A DNA stretch of 64,000 nt, taken from positions 62,001 through 126,000 of the forward strand of contig JAUIDI010000001.1 of assembly GCA_030428705.1 (NCBI GenBank), given 5' to 3'. The position numbers and the translations under genes are program-made. Origin of the DNA: Bacteroidia bacterium (GTDB lineage: Bacteria; Bacteroidota; Bacteroidia; Flavobacteriales; Flavobacteriaceae). This document shows positions 50,302 through 60,611 of the stretch, in pieces. The notes under the pieces are model-generated. The model was not told where the DNA came from. It worked only from the letters and a program-made list of their open reading frames with translations, and did not search any database. Numbering within the stretch: position 1 is the stretch's first letter; each line of letters opens with the position of its first letter.

Positions 50302-52746
50302 TTACTCGGTTCGCAAACTTTTTACCGGGTTTGTATTGGCCTTGGCAATAGTTCTTATACTCATGATTATCAGGGAAATAAAAGCCATGATAATTCCGCT
50401 CAATATAAATATCCATGCGCTTAATTCGGTTTTATAGGCAAAATCTTCTAACCATTGATGTAGTCCGTACCAAGCGACAGGGGCCGCTATCACAAAGGCG
50501 ATACCGACGAGGACCAAAAACTCTGTGCAGAGCAAGATGTTCAATTGCAATAGGGAGGCCCCTAGTACTTTTCGTATACCGATTTCCTTTGTACGCCGTT
50601 CGGTGGTGTAGACGACCAAGCCAAAAAGCCCTAGACAACTGATGGCGATCGATAACCCCATGGCCCATTTTAATAGGGTAGAGGTCCTGCGTTCACTTTC
50701 ATAAAATCTTTTAATGGTGTCGTCCATGAAGGTCAATTCAAACTCTACATCGGGATACACATCGTCCCAAATGGACTCTATTTGCGCGATAGCTTCGGAC
50801 CAACCGCTAACATCATCGGTCTGAAACGAGAAATGAACTGTATTAAATCTTGACCGAGTGCGATACCAATCGCCGGCAAAAGCCATAGGTTTTATGCTGG
50901 ATTTTAATGAACGCTGATTAAAATCTTCCATAACCCCAACAATCGGATGTGGTACATCATTGATTTTGACGACCTTCCCGATGGCCTCTTCGGGTGCACT
51001 AAACCCTAAGTGTTTTGAGTAGGTCTCATTGATCACTAATTCCCTTATGCTATCATTTAACTGTTGCCTACCTGCCAAAAGATCAATATCATATAAAGCC
51101 AAATAATCCCGATCACCATATAAAAACTTCAATGCTATGTTAATTTCTTTATCACCTTGAAAATATGTTGCATATGATGAGTTGGAGCTGTTCGACGCTG
51201 GAGGATTCCCACTTAGACTAAGTTTCTGCACCATGGGCAATGCCTCGATTCTTTCGGCCAGCAATGTGCGCTTTTCAGGTCCGGGCACATGCCAAGGTGT
51301 TCTGACCGAAGCAATGGCCTCAGTTCGAAAGCCCATATCCTTAGTCATTAAATAGTCGATTTGTTTTCCGACCAAGAATGTTGCTATGACGAATACTTGG
51401 GCAACACTAAATTGAAAAACGGTCAGGTATTTGCGCAGGGTCGTTTTTTCACTTTTTTGGGAGATTTGGCTTTTGAGAACAGCTACCGGCCGGTAGCTTG
51501 AAAGAACAAGAGCGGGATAAAATCCTGATAGCAAGGTTACCAAAGCCAAAAGAACCAATATGCCCACGATTACCCACGGTTCCCTAAAAAGTCCAAAATC
51601 AAGACCTTCGGGAATGAAATCGGAAAACGCTTGAAGTAACCAGTATGAAAATACAATCGAAAGTGCCGATGCAAAAATTGTTAACAACAAGGTTTCCGCC
51701 AAAAATTGAAAAACAAGTTGTCTTTTGGATCCCCCCAGTGTTTTGCGTACCCCAATTTCTTTAGCGCGCTGCGTAGCCTGTGCGGTATTGAGGTTGATAA
51801 AATTAATGCAGCCCAATAACAACAAAAAGAGGGCGATAAAACCTAGACTGATCAATACCGACTTGCTTGCCTTGACCCTGCTAAAATCAAAAGAATAGTA
51901 GTTGGGGTCCAAGTGCAGTTCGGCTAGAGGTTGCATGTAAAAGTTTCTGATACGGCCACGGGCCACTTCTTCTTCTTCGTTGTGCTCCTTGGTTAGCGCA
52001 TCGAGGGTAGATTGTACGGTTTCCTTGGACACATTTTGTTCCAGTTTTACGAATAATTGGGATGAAGAATTGGTATTGTTCCATCCGGCATACTCCACAT
52101 TGTTCGACATATCAGCCTGTTCGGCGGTTTTCAACGATATGAATTCTTCAAAGACCAAATCGGTGCGATTCTCAAAATTGGCCACAATGCCTGTAATCTT
52201 TACCGGAATCGAATCTTGATACACCAAGGTGCTTCCCATAATCTCATCGGGCCGCCTGTCGGGAAAATAGATGTTGGCCCTATTTTGGGACAACACGACT
52301 TCATTGGGGTTTTCCAATACGTTGTCGGGGGAACCGACAATCCAATCGTATTCAAAGACGTTAAAATAAGCAGCGTCGGTATACACCACATATTCAGGCC
52401 TTTTGAAGATTTTATTGTCCTCGCTATTGCGGATGGTAACGGGGTAAGTGGTGAGTACCGGAGCAACCGTCTCAAGACCTGCCCCCTTTTCTTTTAAGGC
52501 TTCCGCCAGTGGATAAGATACGCCGGGATTGTATCCGTTTCCTTCGGGAGAGGTAAATTCAGAAGTGATACGATAAACACGCTCCACATCAGGATGAAAC
52601 TTGTCGAAACTCAAATCGTAATACACCATTAGGCCGATTACGAAAGAAGCACTCAAACCGATGGCAAGGCTACTTACCTTGATCAAGGAAAACAATTTGT
52701 TCTTGGTAATACTTCTAAAGGCTATTTTCAGGTAATTTTTGAGCAT
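50302..52746 (-). CDS. MacB/FtsX-type ABC transporter permease, tandem copy 3
   Basis: The 814-aa protein has an N-terminal helix (about 20-42), a MacB periplasmic domain, a three-helix FtsX unit (about 290-420), a second periplasmic domain and a final FtsX unit with ending NPVKSLRTE. Coupling motifs RAKEIGVRKTLGG and RTKEIGIRKVLGA precede the FtsX units. Upstream is the leader CATCATAAAAAACGAGAACC on the minus strand, shared with two neighbours. It forms an operon with copies 1 and 2 (24-bp gap to copy 2). No ATP-binding subunit gene is present. Confidence 0.9.
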   Translation of the reverse strand: MLKNYLKIAFRSITKNKLFSLIKVSSLAIGLSASFVIGLMVYYDLSFDKFHPDVERVYRITSEFTSPEGNGYNPGVSYPLAEALKEKGAGLETVAPVLTTYPVTIRNSEDNKIFKRPEYVVYTDAAYFNVFEYDWIVGSPDNVLENPNEVVLSQNRANIYFPDRRPDEIMGSTLVYQDSIPVKITGIVANFENRTDLVFEEFISLKTAEQADMSNNVEYAGWNNTNSSSQLFVKLEQNVSKETVQSTLDALTKEHNEEEEVARGRIRNFYMQPLAELHLDPNYYSFDFSRVKASKSVLISLGFIALFLLLLGCINFINLNTAQATQRAKEIGVRKTLGGSKRQLVFQFLAETLLLTIFASALSIVFSYWLLQAFSDFIPEGLDFGLFREPWVIVGILVLLALVTLLSGFYPALVLSSYRPVAVLKSQISQKSEKTTLRKYLTVFQFSVAQVFVIATFLVGKQIDYLMTKDMGFRTEAIASVRTPWHVPGPEKRTLLAERIEALPMVQKLSLSGNPPASNSSNSSYATYFQGDKEINIALKFLYGDRDYLALYDIDLLAGRQQLNDSIRELVINETYSKHLGFSAPEEAIGKVVKINDVPHPIVGVMEDFNQRSLKSSIKPMAFAGDWYRTRSRFNTVHFSFQTDDVSGWSEAIAQIESIWDDVYPDVEFELTFMDDTIKRFYESERRTSTLLKWAMGLSIAISCLGLFGLVVYTTERRTKEIGIRKVLGASLLQLNILLCTEFLVLVGIAFVIAAPVAWYGLHQWLEDFAYKTELSAWIFILSGIIMAFISLIIMSIRTIAKANTNPVKSLRTE

Positions 52747-52770
52747 GGTTCTCGTTTTTTATGATGATAG

Positions 52771-55158
52771 TTATTCCTCCCTCAACCCATCAACCGGATT
52801 TCTGTTCGCGGCCTGAATCGCTTGGCTGCCAACGGTTAGCATAGCAACAAACAATGCTAACAGTCCAGCACCAAGGAAATACCATAAATTAAGGTTTATT
52901 CTATAAGCAAAGCCCAAAAGCCAATTGGTTGACAACCAATAGGCGAGTGGGAGCGAAATTAAGACAGATATAATAACAAGCTTTGCAAACTCGTTGGAAA
53001 GCATAAGTGTTACTTGTGTAGTGGTTTGCCCCAATACTTTCCGTATGCTGATTTCCTTTCTGCGTCGTTCCGCCGTAAAAGTTGCCAAGCCCAAAAGACC
53101 CAAACAAGAAATTAGGATAGCCAGACCTGCAAAATATTTGGAGAGCATTGCGACCCTACTTTCGGATTCGTACAGAGCTTGAAAATCAGTATCCAAAAAT
53201 TTAAAGTCGAAAGTATACCCTGGATTGAATTCGCCGTAAATCCCCTTTAATTGTGCCAATGTCTCTTTTTCACTTCCCGCCGCTAGTTTTGCCATAAACA
53301 AAAAGGTCTGTTTTTCTGGAACTAAACGAAAGAACATTGGTCGAATGGCCTCACGAAAGGATTGAGAGTGGAAATCCTTGACGACCCCGATTATCTGACG
53401 ATCTTCTCCCCATAAATTAACTGTTTTACCTACTGGATTCTCCAGCCCCATAGTTCTGATAGCTGTTTCGTTAAATAGAATGGCGTCGGTGCTATCGGAT
53501 GCAAATGCCTTTGAAAACGCCCTGCCTTGCGCTACTTCGATATCAAGTGTTTCTATTAGACCCACACTTGTACCCATATCCATGAAATCGATGGTAGTTC
53601 CTTCTTCTTGTCCCGGCCATCTAACTCCACTGGTATTGTTCATTTCGGAACCCACAAAGTTTTGTACGGCTGTAGAAGCGTTCAAAACTCCCGGAATTGC
53701 ACTTACTTTTTCCAAAAAAGCTTCTGAGTTTGATTGCAACGGACCTTCCTTTTGAAAATAGATTACATTATCTTTTTCCATTCCAAGGTTCTTTGACTGT
53801 ACAAAATCGATTTGTTTGTACACTACCAATACGGCCACGATCAAGATGATGGAAAGACCGAATTGAAATACGACTAGGCCTTTGCGTACCCAAACTTCAC
53901 TAGTGGTACTTTTCAATTTTCCTTTTAAAATGGCAACTGGATTAAAGCGCGACAGATGAAGTGCCGGATAGCTTCCTGCTAGTAGGCCTGTAAAGAGAAC
54001 GGTCAGCAGTATTATTGCTACAGTCAGGAAATCAGGTAGCAGCGATAGCGTTTTACCCGTAATAATATTAAATTGTGGCAATACGACAATCATAAGTAGT
54101 ATTGCTACCAATAATGAGAAGAAAGCCGTTAATATGGCTTCGCCAAAATATTGTAAAATCAAGGTTCCTCGCTGGGATCCCAAGGCCTTTTTGATGCCAA
54201 TTTCCTTTACCCTTCTAGTGGCATTCGCGGTGGAAAGGTTCATAAAATTGATGCATGCGATAATCAATATGAAAAGGGCAATGGCCGAAAACAAGTACAC
54301 ATATTCTATTCGACCGCCCACAACTTTTCCATTTTCAAAATTTCCATGCAAATAATTGGTGGAATATTGTTTTAGAAATAAATCGGCCTCTACATTGTTG
54401 TCTTGCGCCTTAGAAAAACCCTCGATTTTTTTGGCGAATCGCTCTATGTCAGTATCTTTTTTCAAAACTATATAGGTAATTGGGGTATTCTGAGTCCAAT
54501 TGGATTCTCTTCCGATATTGGGGGACAGTTTAACAAATCGTTCAAAAGGCAATATGAAATCGAATTGTTGTGTTGAATTTGAGGGTAAATCCTTAAAAAC
54601 GCCACTCACGGTATGAGTCTCGTCGGTGTTGAGTGTACTCCACTCCAATGCTTTTCCCATCGCAACATCCGGACTACCAAAGATTTTAGTTGCCAAAGAT
54701 TCTGATATTACGATTGAACTGATATCCTTCAACACTTGGTCTTCGGTACCCTTGATTAATTCATACGAGAACATTTTGAAATAGTCCTTGCCCGCAAATA
54801 CTCCGAGTGCTTTGTAGGTTTCTTTTTCAGTTGTCAATGGCACATTTCCTAACCATCCGCTCGGTATGAATGGCGATGCATATTTTACTTCTGGCAGTTG
54901 TTCCGCCATCGTCTCTGCAAGCATATCGGGTGTCCAAAACGCTAACTTAGTTCCATCGGGTCTTTCGAATTTGTTCCAGACTTGATAGAGCTGCTTATCA
55001 TTTTTATGAAACTTGTCAACTTGAAGTTCATCAACTACCCAGAGCGTAATTAATAATACGCAAGCCAAACCGGTTGAAAGTCCAATAACATTTATTAGAA
55101 AAGTACTCTTATACTTTTTTAAGTTCCTGAAGAATAACTTTAGGTTATGTTTTAACAT
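52771..55158 (-). CDS. MacB/FtsX-type ABC transporter permease, tandem copy 2
   Basis: The 795-aa permease has the same two-unit topology as its neighbours and ends NPVDGLREE. Its coupling motifs are RVKEIGIKKALGS and RRKEISIRKVLGQ. It sits 21 bp after copy 1 and 24 bp before copy 3, so the three form one transcription unit. The ATP-binding partner must be encoded elsewhere, or the permease may be orphan. Confidence 0.9.
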   Translation of the reverse strand: MLKHNLKLFFRNLKKYKSTFLINVIGLSTGLACVLLITLWVVDELQVDKFHKNDKQLYQVWNKFERPDGTKLAFWTPDMLAETMAEQLPEVKYASPFIPSGWLGNVPLTTEKETYKALGVFAGKDYFKMFSYELIKGTEDQVLKDISSIVISESLATKIFGSPDVAMGKALEWSTLNTDETHTVSGVFKDLPSNSTQQFDFILPFERFVKLSPNIGRESNWTQNTPITYIVLKKDTDIERFAKKIEGFSKAQDNNVEADLFLKQYSTNYLHGNFENGKVVGGRIEYVYLFSAIALFILIIACINFMNLSTANATRRVKEIGIKKALGSQRGTLILQYFGEAILTAFFSLLVAILLMIVVLPQFNIITGKTLSLLPDFLTVAIILLTVLFTGLLAGSYPALHLSRFNPVAILKGKLKSTTSEVWVRKGLVVFQFGLSIILIVAVLVVYKQIDFVQSKNLGMEKDNVIYFQKEGPLQSNSEAFLEKVSAIPGVLNASTAVQNFVGSEMNNTSGVRWPGQEEGTTIDFMDMGTSVGLIETLDIEVAQGRAFSKAFASDSTDAILFNETAIRTMGLENPVGKTVNLWGEDRQIIGVVKDFHSQSFREAIRPMFFRLVPEKQTFLFMAKLAAGSEKETLAQLKGIYGEFNPGYTFDFKFLDTDFQALYESESRVAMLSKYFAGLAILISCLGLLGLATFTAERRRKEISIRKVLGQTTTQVTLMLSNEFAKLVIISVLISLPLAYWLSTNWLLGFAYRINLNLWYFLGAGLLALFVAMLTVGSQAIQAANRNPVDGLREE

Positions 55159-55179
55159 GATTTTCGTTTTTTGATGATT

Positions 55180-57609
55180 TTATTCGGTCCGTAAGCTTTT
55201 TACGGGGTTGGCCATGGCCGATTTAATCGATTGAAAACCGACTGTTATAAGCGTGATTATCAGGGCAAACCCTCCGGCCAATACAAATACCCACCATTGA
55301 ATTTCAATTCGATAGGTAAATCCTTCCAACCATTTTTGCATAAAATAATAGGCCATGGGGGAAGCTATTAAAAATGCAATACCTACAAGTTTGATGAAAT
55401 CTTTGGTCAGCAGCCCTAAGACCGAGTTGATGCTGGCTCCCAATACTTTTCGAATACCGATTTCTTTTTTCTTCTGTTCGGCTACATAGGAGACCAGACC
55501 GAAAAGGCCAAGGCAGCTAATCAGAATGGCCAAGATGGTAAATACAACTGATATCTTACCGAGACGTTGTTCCTCCTCAAATAACTTTGCTACCTGTTGG
55601 TCGACAAAAGTATATTCGAAAGGGGTTTCTTTAGTAATCCCCATCCACTTATCTTCCAAACTGGCCAACAATGTTTTAAAATCCGTTGTTTCGGTACGCA
55701 TAACGATCCAACCAGGAGTATCCTCGTTGAAAAGGGCAATGGGTGCTATGCTTTCTGTTAATGGTGCAAAATGATAGTTCTCTACCACCCCAATTATATC
55801 GTAAAGTTCTGTTTCGCCCTCATAGGTGCTTGCAATTTTTGATGAAAGTGCCTGTTCAAACGGAATGCCAAGCGATTCCAATACGGCTTTGTTCACGATG
55901 GTCTGTGTACTGTCGTTAGCCCTAAAATCCCTTCCTGCGATCAATCTCATGCCCACGGTGTTTATATATCCAGGACTCATTCCACTATAGTGTATCAATG
56001 TTCTTTTGGTGGGGTCGGTCCCGGGCAAATGTCCCCCGAAATCACCAAAGACGCGTTGCGAGGGGTAATTGTTGGCCCCTGCAATATTTTTTACCCCGGA
56101 AACGGTAGAAAACTGCTCCCTTATGGCATCAAACCGACTAAATGTTTCATAAGTACCCAAGCGAACGGCCAAAAGATTTTCTTGTTTGTAACCCAAATCC
56201 TTATTTTGCCCGTATCGAACTTGCTGCACAATAATGACTACGGCCACGATCAGCGCGGTCGACACCACGAACTGAAAAACGACCAAGGCCTTTCTTAATC
56301 CGACACCTCCCGAAGCCATTTCGGTAATTCCACCTTTTAACGCCTTTATAGGTTTGATTGCGGCCAGTATCAAAGCTGGATAAACACCGGCCAAAAGTCC
56401 CGTAATCAATGCCAAACCAAATAACAATACTGCGATTTTAGCATTTAAAACATCGGAAAGATTCAAATCACCATGCCCAAGCTCATTGATAAAAGGAAGC
56501 AATAAAATAGTCAGGGGTATGCTGATCAGGGTCGCAAAAAAGGTCAGCAGTAAAGATTCTCCCAAAAATTGATAGGTAAGGGAGCTTTTATTGGCGCCCA
56601 CCACTTTTCTGACCCCTATTTCTTTTGCCCTCTTGTTCGCGAAAGCCGTACGTAGGTTGATGAAATTGATACAGGCCACCACTAGGATTATACCTGCCAA
56701 GATAAGAAGGGTGTACAAGAAGCCAATTTCCGAAACGATATCAAGTTGATTGTTTATTCCTTTGGAGTATAGATGTATGTCCTTTATAGGCTGTAATAAC
56801 AATGTCTTCTCAAAACCTGCGGCGGCCAGATCTTTGGCGCCCCGTCTCTGTAAAAATTCGGGAAGCTTTCTTTCCAAATTTGTAGCGCTGGCGGCTGGAG
56901 CCAATTTTACATAACTGTAGACAAAATTTTGTGTTGCATAGTTTTGGACACTCCTTACAAATTGCCCCACACCGGGTGTATTCATACTTATAATATAGTT
57001 CGGATTGAGATGGGTCTTACCAAAATCATCCTTAAATACCGCGGTGACCGTTTTGTTCGCGGCCTGCTCGCCGGCCCCTAAAACTATATTTCTATTTAAC
57101 GCATTTTGGTTTCCAAAAAGTTTCTTTGCCAACGTAGCGGAAAGCACGATGGAATTCGGGGCGTCCAAAGCATTTTGTGCCGTCCCTTCCAATAAGGGAT
57201 AGTCAAAGACTTTAAAGAAAGTGGAATCGGCCACATAGCCCCTTTCAGCATAGTAGCTTTCAGTAGATTCGGCTATACGAATCGGCGATTCAAATTGTTC
57301 CATATAAACTATACGGCATGCCTCTTCAATTTCGGGAAAGTCCTCTTTCATGGCAAAAGCGATTGGAGGTCCGGCCGTCGCGGAATTCGTATCGGGAGAA
57401 TTAACTCCTATATGTTTTATCTTGGTCCGGATTCTGTAAATAGTTTCGGCTTCGGCGAATTGGGTGTCATAACCCGTTTGGGCGAGTACATAGACCAAAA
57501 TACAGAGACAACTTGCAGTACCAACGGTAAGCCCAAGAAGATTGATACCTGTTTGCAACTTGTTCTTGGTCAAATTCCGCCAGGCGATTTTTAAATAGTT
57601 TTTGAACAT
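55180..57609 (-). CDS. MacB/FtsX-type ABC transporter permease, tandem copy 1
   Basis: This is the promoter-proximal member. ATG 57609 (809 aa) is favoured over 57645 because it follows the same leader (CATCATCAAAAAACGAGAACC) as the start sites of copies 2 and 3 and gives the common MFKNYLKIAWRNLTKNK opening. The topology is the two-FtsX-unit type ending NPVKSLRTE, with RAKEIGVRKVVGA and KKKEIGIRKVLGA coupling motifs. It is divergent from the ebo cluster, separated by 352 bp. The substrate is unknown. Confidence 0.9.
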   Translation of the reverse strand: MFKNYLKIAWRNLTKNKLQTGINLLGLTVGTASCLCILVYVLAQTGYDTQFAEAETIYRIRTKIKHIGVNSPDTNSATAGPPIAFAMKEDFPEIEEACRIVYMEQFESPIRIAESTESYYAERGYVADSTFFKVFDYPLLEGTAQNALDAPNSIVLSATLAKKLFGNQNALNRNIVLGAGEQAANKTVTAVFKDDFGKTHLNPNYIISMNTPGVGQFVRSVQNYATQNFVYSYVKLAPAASATNLERKLPEFLQRRGAKDLAAAGFEKTLLLQPIKDIHLYSKGINNQLDIVSEIGFLYTLLILAGIILVVACINFINLRTAFANKRAKEIGVRKVVGANKSSLTYQFLGESLLLTFFATLISIPLTILLLPFINELGHGDLNLSDVLNAKIAVLLFGLALITGLLAGVYPALILAAIKPIKALKGGITEMASGGVGLRKALVVFQFVVSTALIVAVVIIVQQVRYGQNKDLGYKQENLLAVRLGTYETFSRFDAIREQFSTVSGVKNIAGANNYPSQRVFGDFGGHLPGTDPTKRTLIHYSGMSPGYINTVGMRLIAGRDFRANDSTQTIVNKAVLESLGIPFEQALSSKIASTYEGETELYDIIGVVENYHFAPLTESIAPIALFNEDTPGWIVMRTETTDFKTLLASLEDKWMGITKETPFEYTFVDQQVAKLFEEEQRLGKISVVFTILAILISCLGLFGLVSYVAEQKKKEIGIRKVLGASINSVLGLLTKDFIKLVGIAFLIASPMAYYFMQKWLEGFTYRIEIQWWVFVLAGGFALIITLITVGFQSIKSAMANPVKSLRTE

Positions 57610-57772
57610 GGTTCTCGTTTTTTGATGATGATTTGAAGACCGCACGGGATTTGTAAATATCGAATTGCCCGTTGAAGTGTTCCGAGTTTTTCATACCTAT
57701 ATTTATGCCAAAAAAATAACCAATTGATAATCAGAATTTTATGTTTGACCGTTTTTGGTGACAATTCTAAAA

Positions 57773-57791
57773 ATGTAAAATAATTTTACAT
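57773..57791. promoter_or_regulatory. 19-bp near-perfect palindrome in divergent region
   Basis: ATGTAAAAT-a-ATTTTACAT has 9-bp arms around one base. It lies in the 352-bp gap 57610-57961 between the permease operon and the ebo cluster, and may be an operator for either direction. It does not fit the GTAAC-N4-GTTAC motif. The rest of the gap is AT-rich without an evident gene. Confidence 0.5.
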
Positions 57792-57887
57792 AAAGTGTCC
57801 AGTATTTTTACGTTATTTTGGGAGAATTCAAGGTGAGGTTTTGTTTAAAAACAAGGTGTTGTATTTCTTTTATAGCGGAATAAACTT

Positions 57888-57895
57888 TATTTTTG
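57888..57895 (+). promoter_or_regulatory. -7 box upstream of ebo cluster
   Basis: TATTTTTG matches the TAnnTTTG consensus and ends 66 bp before the eboA ATG. It is the best promoter candidate for the ebo operon. No well-placed -33 element is visible. Confidence 0.45.
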
Positions 57896-57961
57896 ATGGT
57901 GTTACTAATTCAAGGTCTTTTCTAAAATTTTCGAACCCTTCCAAACCAAATTAGCGATATA

Positions 57962-58816
57962 ATGCAGGTAGAAAATGTAGGTGTGCACCTATCCCAAATT
58001 GTCGAAGACCATGTTTCAACGATGTCGAAAAACTGGTTGGAGGAAAAAATAAAACACATCGTAGATGAGCAATCTGTAAAAGACCTTTATCTGACCTATA
58101 GCTTGATCGGAACCAAGATCGATTCTGAAGAAAATTTGGAGATTGCTACCGATTCCGATGTCGGCAAGTATCTAAAGACCCAAAATGCGAACATTCGACA
58201 GGTGGCCAGAATATATCTTCTGGTAAAGATTTTGGAGGCCGATACCGATTTTTTTGCGACCAAGGTGGCCAATATCATTCAGGTGGCCGATACGGGCGAA
58301 CTGGAAACTTTTTTAAAGTTTTTGATTTTACTGCCCGATCCCGTGCGATACAAAACCACTGCCGTTGATGCTCTAAGAACGAACATTGCCACAGTTTTCA
58401 ATGCCATTACCTACAATAATCCGTACCCATCTTTGTTTTTCAACGACCAACAATGGAACCAGATGTACCTAAAGACGGCATTTATGCAGGGGGACCTGAG
58501 TGCCATATTGGATATTGACAAAAGGGCCAATACGGATCTGGCCAGGATTATATCCGATTATGCCCACGAACGATGGGCGGCCGGCCGTGATATCGACCCA
58601 TACTTTTGGCGGCCGGTTTCCAAGTTTTTGAACGATACGCTTTTAGGTGATATGAAACGGTTACTGGCTAGCGATAACCCAGTGGAAAACAAAGCCGGGG
58701 CACTTTGTTGCTATGGTTCGGATAACCCGGAAGCAAAGAAGGCATTGGAAAACCACAAAGAACTGATTGCGCAAATTGAAAACAATACAATAACCTGGGA
58801 AAACCTAAAAGAATAA
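57962..58816 (+). CDS. eboA: EboA-domain protein
   Basis: The 284-aa helical protein has the EboA-type segment NPYPSLFFNDQQWNQMYLKTAFM near residue 155 and a C-terminal YGSDNPEAKKALENHK helix. EboA is the founding protein of the ebo (eustigmatophyte-bacterial operon) cluster; its biochemical function is not known. It is the first gene of six packed genes; eboB begins one base after its stop. No signal peptide or metal motif is visible. Confidence 0.9.
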   Translation: MQVENVGVHLSQIVEDHVSTMSKNWLEEKIKHIVDEQSVKDLYLTYSLIGTKIDSEENLEIATDSDVGKYLKTQNANIRQVARIYLLVKILEADTDFFATKVANIIQVADTGELETFLKFLILLPDPVRYKTTAVDALRTNIATVFNAITYNNPYPSLFFNDQQWNQMYLKTAFMQGDLSAILDIDKRANTDLARIISDYAHERWAAGRDIDPYFWRPVSKFLNDTLLGDMKRLLASDNPVENKAGALCCYGSDNPEAKKALENHKELIAQIENNTITWENLKE

Positions 58817-58817
58817 C

Positions 58818-59726
58818 ATGGAAGAAAAAATGATGTTTATCGATCCGCATGTGCATATGACGTCGCGAACCACCGATGACTACGAAGCAATGGCAAATGC
58901 CGGGGTAGTAGCACTGATAGAGCCTTCTTTTTGGTTGGGTCAGCCACGTACACAAGTGGGTTCTTTTCAAGATTATTATAGCAGTTTGGTGGGTTGGGAG
59001 CCATTTCGGGCGAGCCAGTTCGGCATACAACATTATTGTACGATTGGTTTGAATTCCAAGGAAGCGAATAATGAGGCCCTGGCAGAGCAGGTAATCGAAT
59101 TATTGCCGCTGTATGTGCATAAACAAAATGTGGTCGCCATTGGTGAGATCGGTTATGATGACCAGACCCCGGCAGAGGACAAGTATTTTAGAATGCAATT
59201 GGAACTGGCCAAAGAACTCGGTATGGTCGTTCAGGTACATACACCCCACAGGGATAAAAAAGCAGGAACCATCAAAAGTATGGAGGTCTGTCTTGAGCAC
59301 GGTCTGGACCCTTCAATGGTCGTTATCGACCATAACAACGAAGAAACCGTAAAAGAGGTCTTGGATAGAGGTTTCATTGCTGCATTTACCATTTACCCAA
59401 AAACCAAAATGGGCAACGAAAGAATGGTAGAGGTAGTCAGAAAATACGGCAGTACGGATATTATTGTGGACAGTTCGGCGGATTGGGGGGTCAGTGACCC
59501 GCTCGCCGTTCCGAAAACGGCCGGCTTGATGTTAAGACGGGGCATTGCCAAAGAAGATGTAGTCAAGACCTGCTATCAAAATGCTTTGGATATTTTTGGC
59601 AAAAACGGCAAGATGAAAGAATCGGATTGGCTGGACGCCAAAGGGATCGACCAAAGGGAACTGTTCAATGACAATAGCGTACTCAGGGGACAAGAGCCCA
59701 AAATAGGTTCCGATAAAATCGTTTAA
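58818..59726 (+). CDS. eboB: EboB, TatD-family metal-dependent hydrolase
   Basis: The 302-aa TIM-barrel protein begins with the metal-binding FIDPHVHMTSR, has the Glu ligand in VVAIGEIGYDD near residue 110, a His in VQVHTPHRD near 140, a second in VIDHNNEE, and Asp in IVDSSADWG. These match the TatD/amidohydrolase set. Three Met codons lie near the start; ATG 58818 is one base after eboA and is likely. It is one of the conserved ebo enzymes; the substrate is unknown. Confidence 0.9.
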   Translation: MEEKMMFIDPHVHMTSRTTDDYEAMANAGVVALIEPSFWLGQPRTQVGSFQDYYSSLVGWEPFRASQFGIQHYCTIGLNSKEANNEALAEQVIELLPLYVHKQNVVAIGEIGYDDQTPAEDKYFRMQLELAKELGMVVQVHTPHRDKKAGTIKSMEVCLEHGLDPSMVVIDHNNEETVKEVLDRGFIAAFTIYPKTKMGNERMVEVVRKYGSTDIIVDSSADWGVSDPLAVPKTAGLMLRRGIAKEDVVKTCYQNALDIFGKNGKMKESDWLDAKGIDQRELFNDNSVLRGQEPKIGSDKIV

Positions 59727-60605
59727 ATGGGTGCTGTATTCCAGGGCTATTTGCGATTGATGCGTCCCCCGAATTTGCCGACGGCCGCTGCCGATATATT
59801 GGCAGGAGCAGCATTGTCGGGAATACTTTTCGTAAACTCCATTGAGCTTAATATCGTTTATCTTGTGCTGGCTTCGGTTTTCCTCTATGCCGGCGGGGTC
59901 GTACTCAACGATGTTTTTGATTATGAACTTGATAAAGTCGAACGCCCGGAGCGACCGATTCCGAGCGGCTTGATTCCTCTAAAATCGGCAGCTTTCTTTG
60001 GTGTGGTACTGTTACTGATCGGAATAGTTTTTGCTTTTTTGACGAACCGATTGAGCGGTTTGGTTGCTGTACTATTGGCTTTCTCGATTCTACTTTATGA
60101 TGCCTACTCAAAAAAACATGGTTTTTTAGGCCCTTTGAACATGGGGCTTTGCCGGGGACTCAATCTGTTGTTGGGCATGTCGGTTCTTGGGGAAATAAAT
60201 GTATGGTGGTACGGCATCATCCCTTTGATATATATCTTTGCGATTACCTTGATAAGTAGGGGTGAAGTTCATGGGAACAATTCGACGCACATTCTTTGGG
60301 CAGGCGTTTTATACCTAACGGTGATTTTGGCCGTTGTAGCTATAGTAATGATCAAAACAGAAAATATCGTGCAGGCTTTACCCTTTCTGGCACTTTTTGC
60401 TTTTTCAGTATTTAAACCTTTGGTCAGTGCCTTTCAATCGAACACTCCTGAAAATATCAAAAAAGCGGTCGTAGCCGGGGTGCTTTCATTGATTGTACTT
60501 GACGCGACCTTAGTTGCGGGTTTTTCTGTTTGGTGGTATGGCGTTTTGGTATTGTTATTGTTGCCATTGTCCATATTTTTGTCAAAACTTTTCGCCGTTA
60601 CCTAA
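59727..60605 (+). CDS. eboC: EboC, UbiA-like prenyltransferase
   Basis: The 292-aa membrane protein has about nine helices and the UbiA-type aspartate motifs NDVFDYELD near residue 65 (NDxxDxxxD) and YDAYSKKHG near 128, the second reduced compared with canonical DxxxD. It would transfer a prenyl group from a polyprenyl diphosphate to an acceptor. Its ATG directly follows the eboB stop codon, indicating close coupling. Confidence 0.92.
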   Translation: MGAVFQGYLRLMRPPNLPTAAADILAGAALSGILFVNSIELNIVYLVLASVFLYAGGVVLNDVFDYELDKVERPERPIPSGLIPLKSAAFFGVVLLLIGIVFAFLTNRLSGLVAVLLAFSILLYDAYSKKHGFLGPLNMGLCRGLNLLLGMSVLGEINVWWYGIIPLIYIFAITLISRGEVHGNNSTHILWAGVLYLTVILAVVAIVMIKTENIVQALPFLALFAFSVFKPLVSAFQSNTPENIKKAVVAGVLSLIVLDATLVAGFSVWWYGVLVLLLLPLSIFLSKLFAVT

Positions 60606-60611
60606 ATCAAA

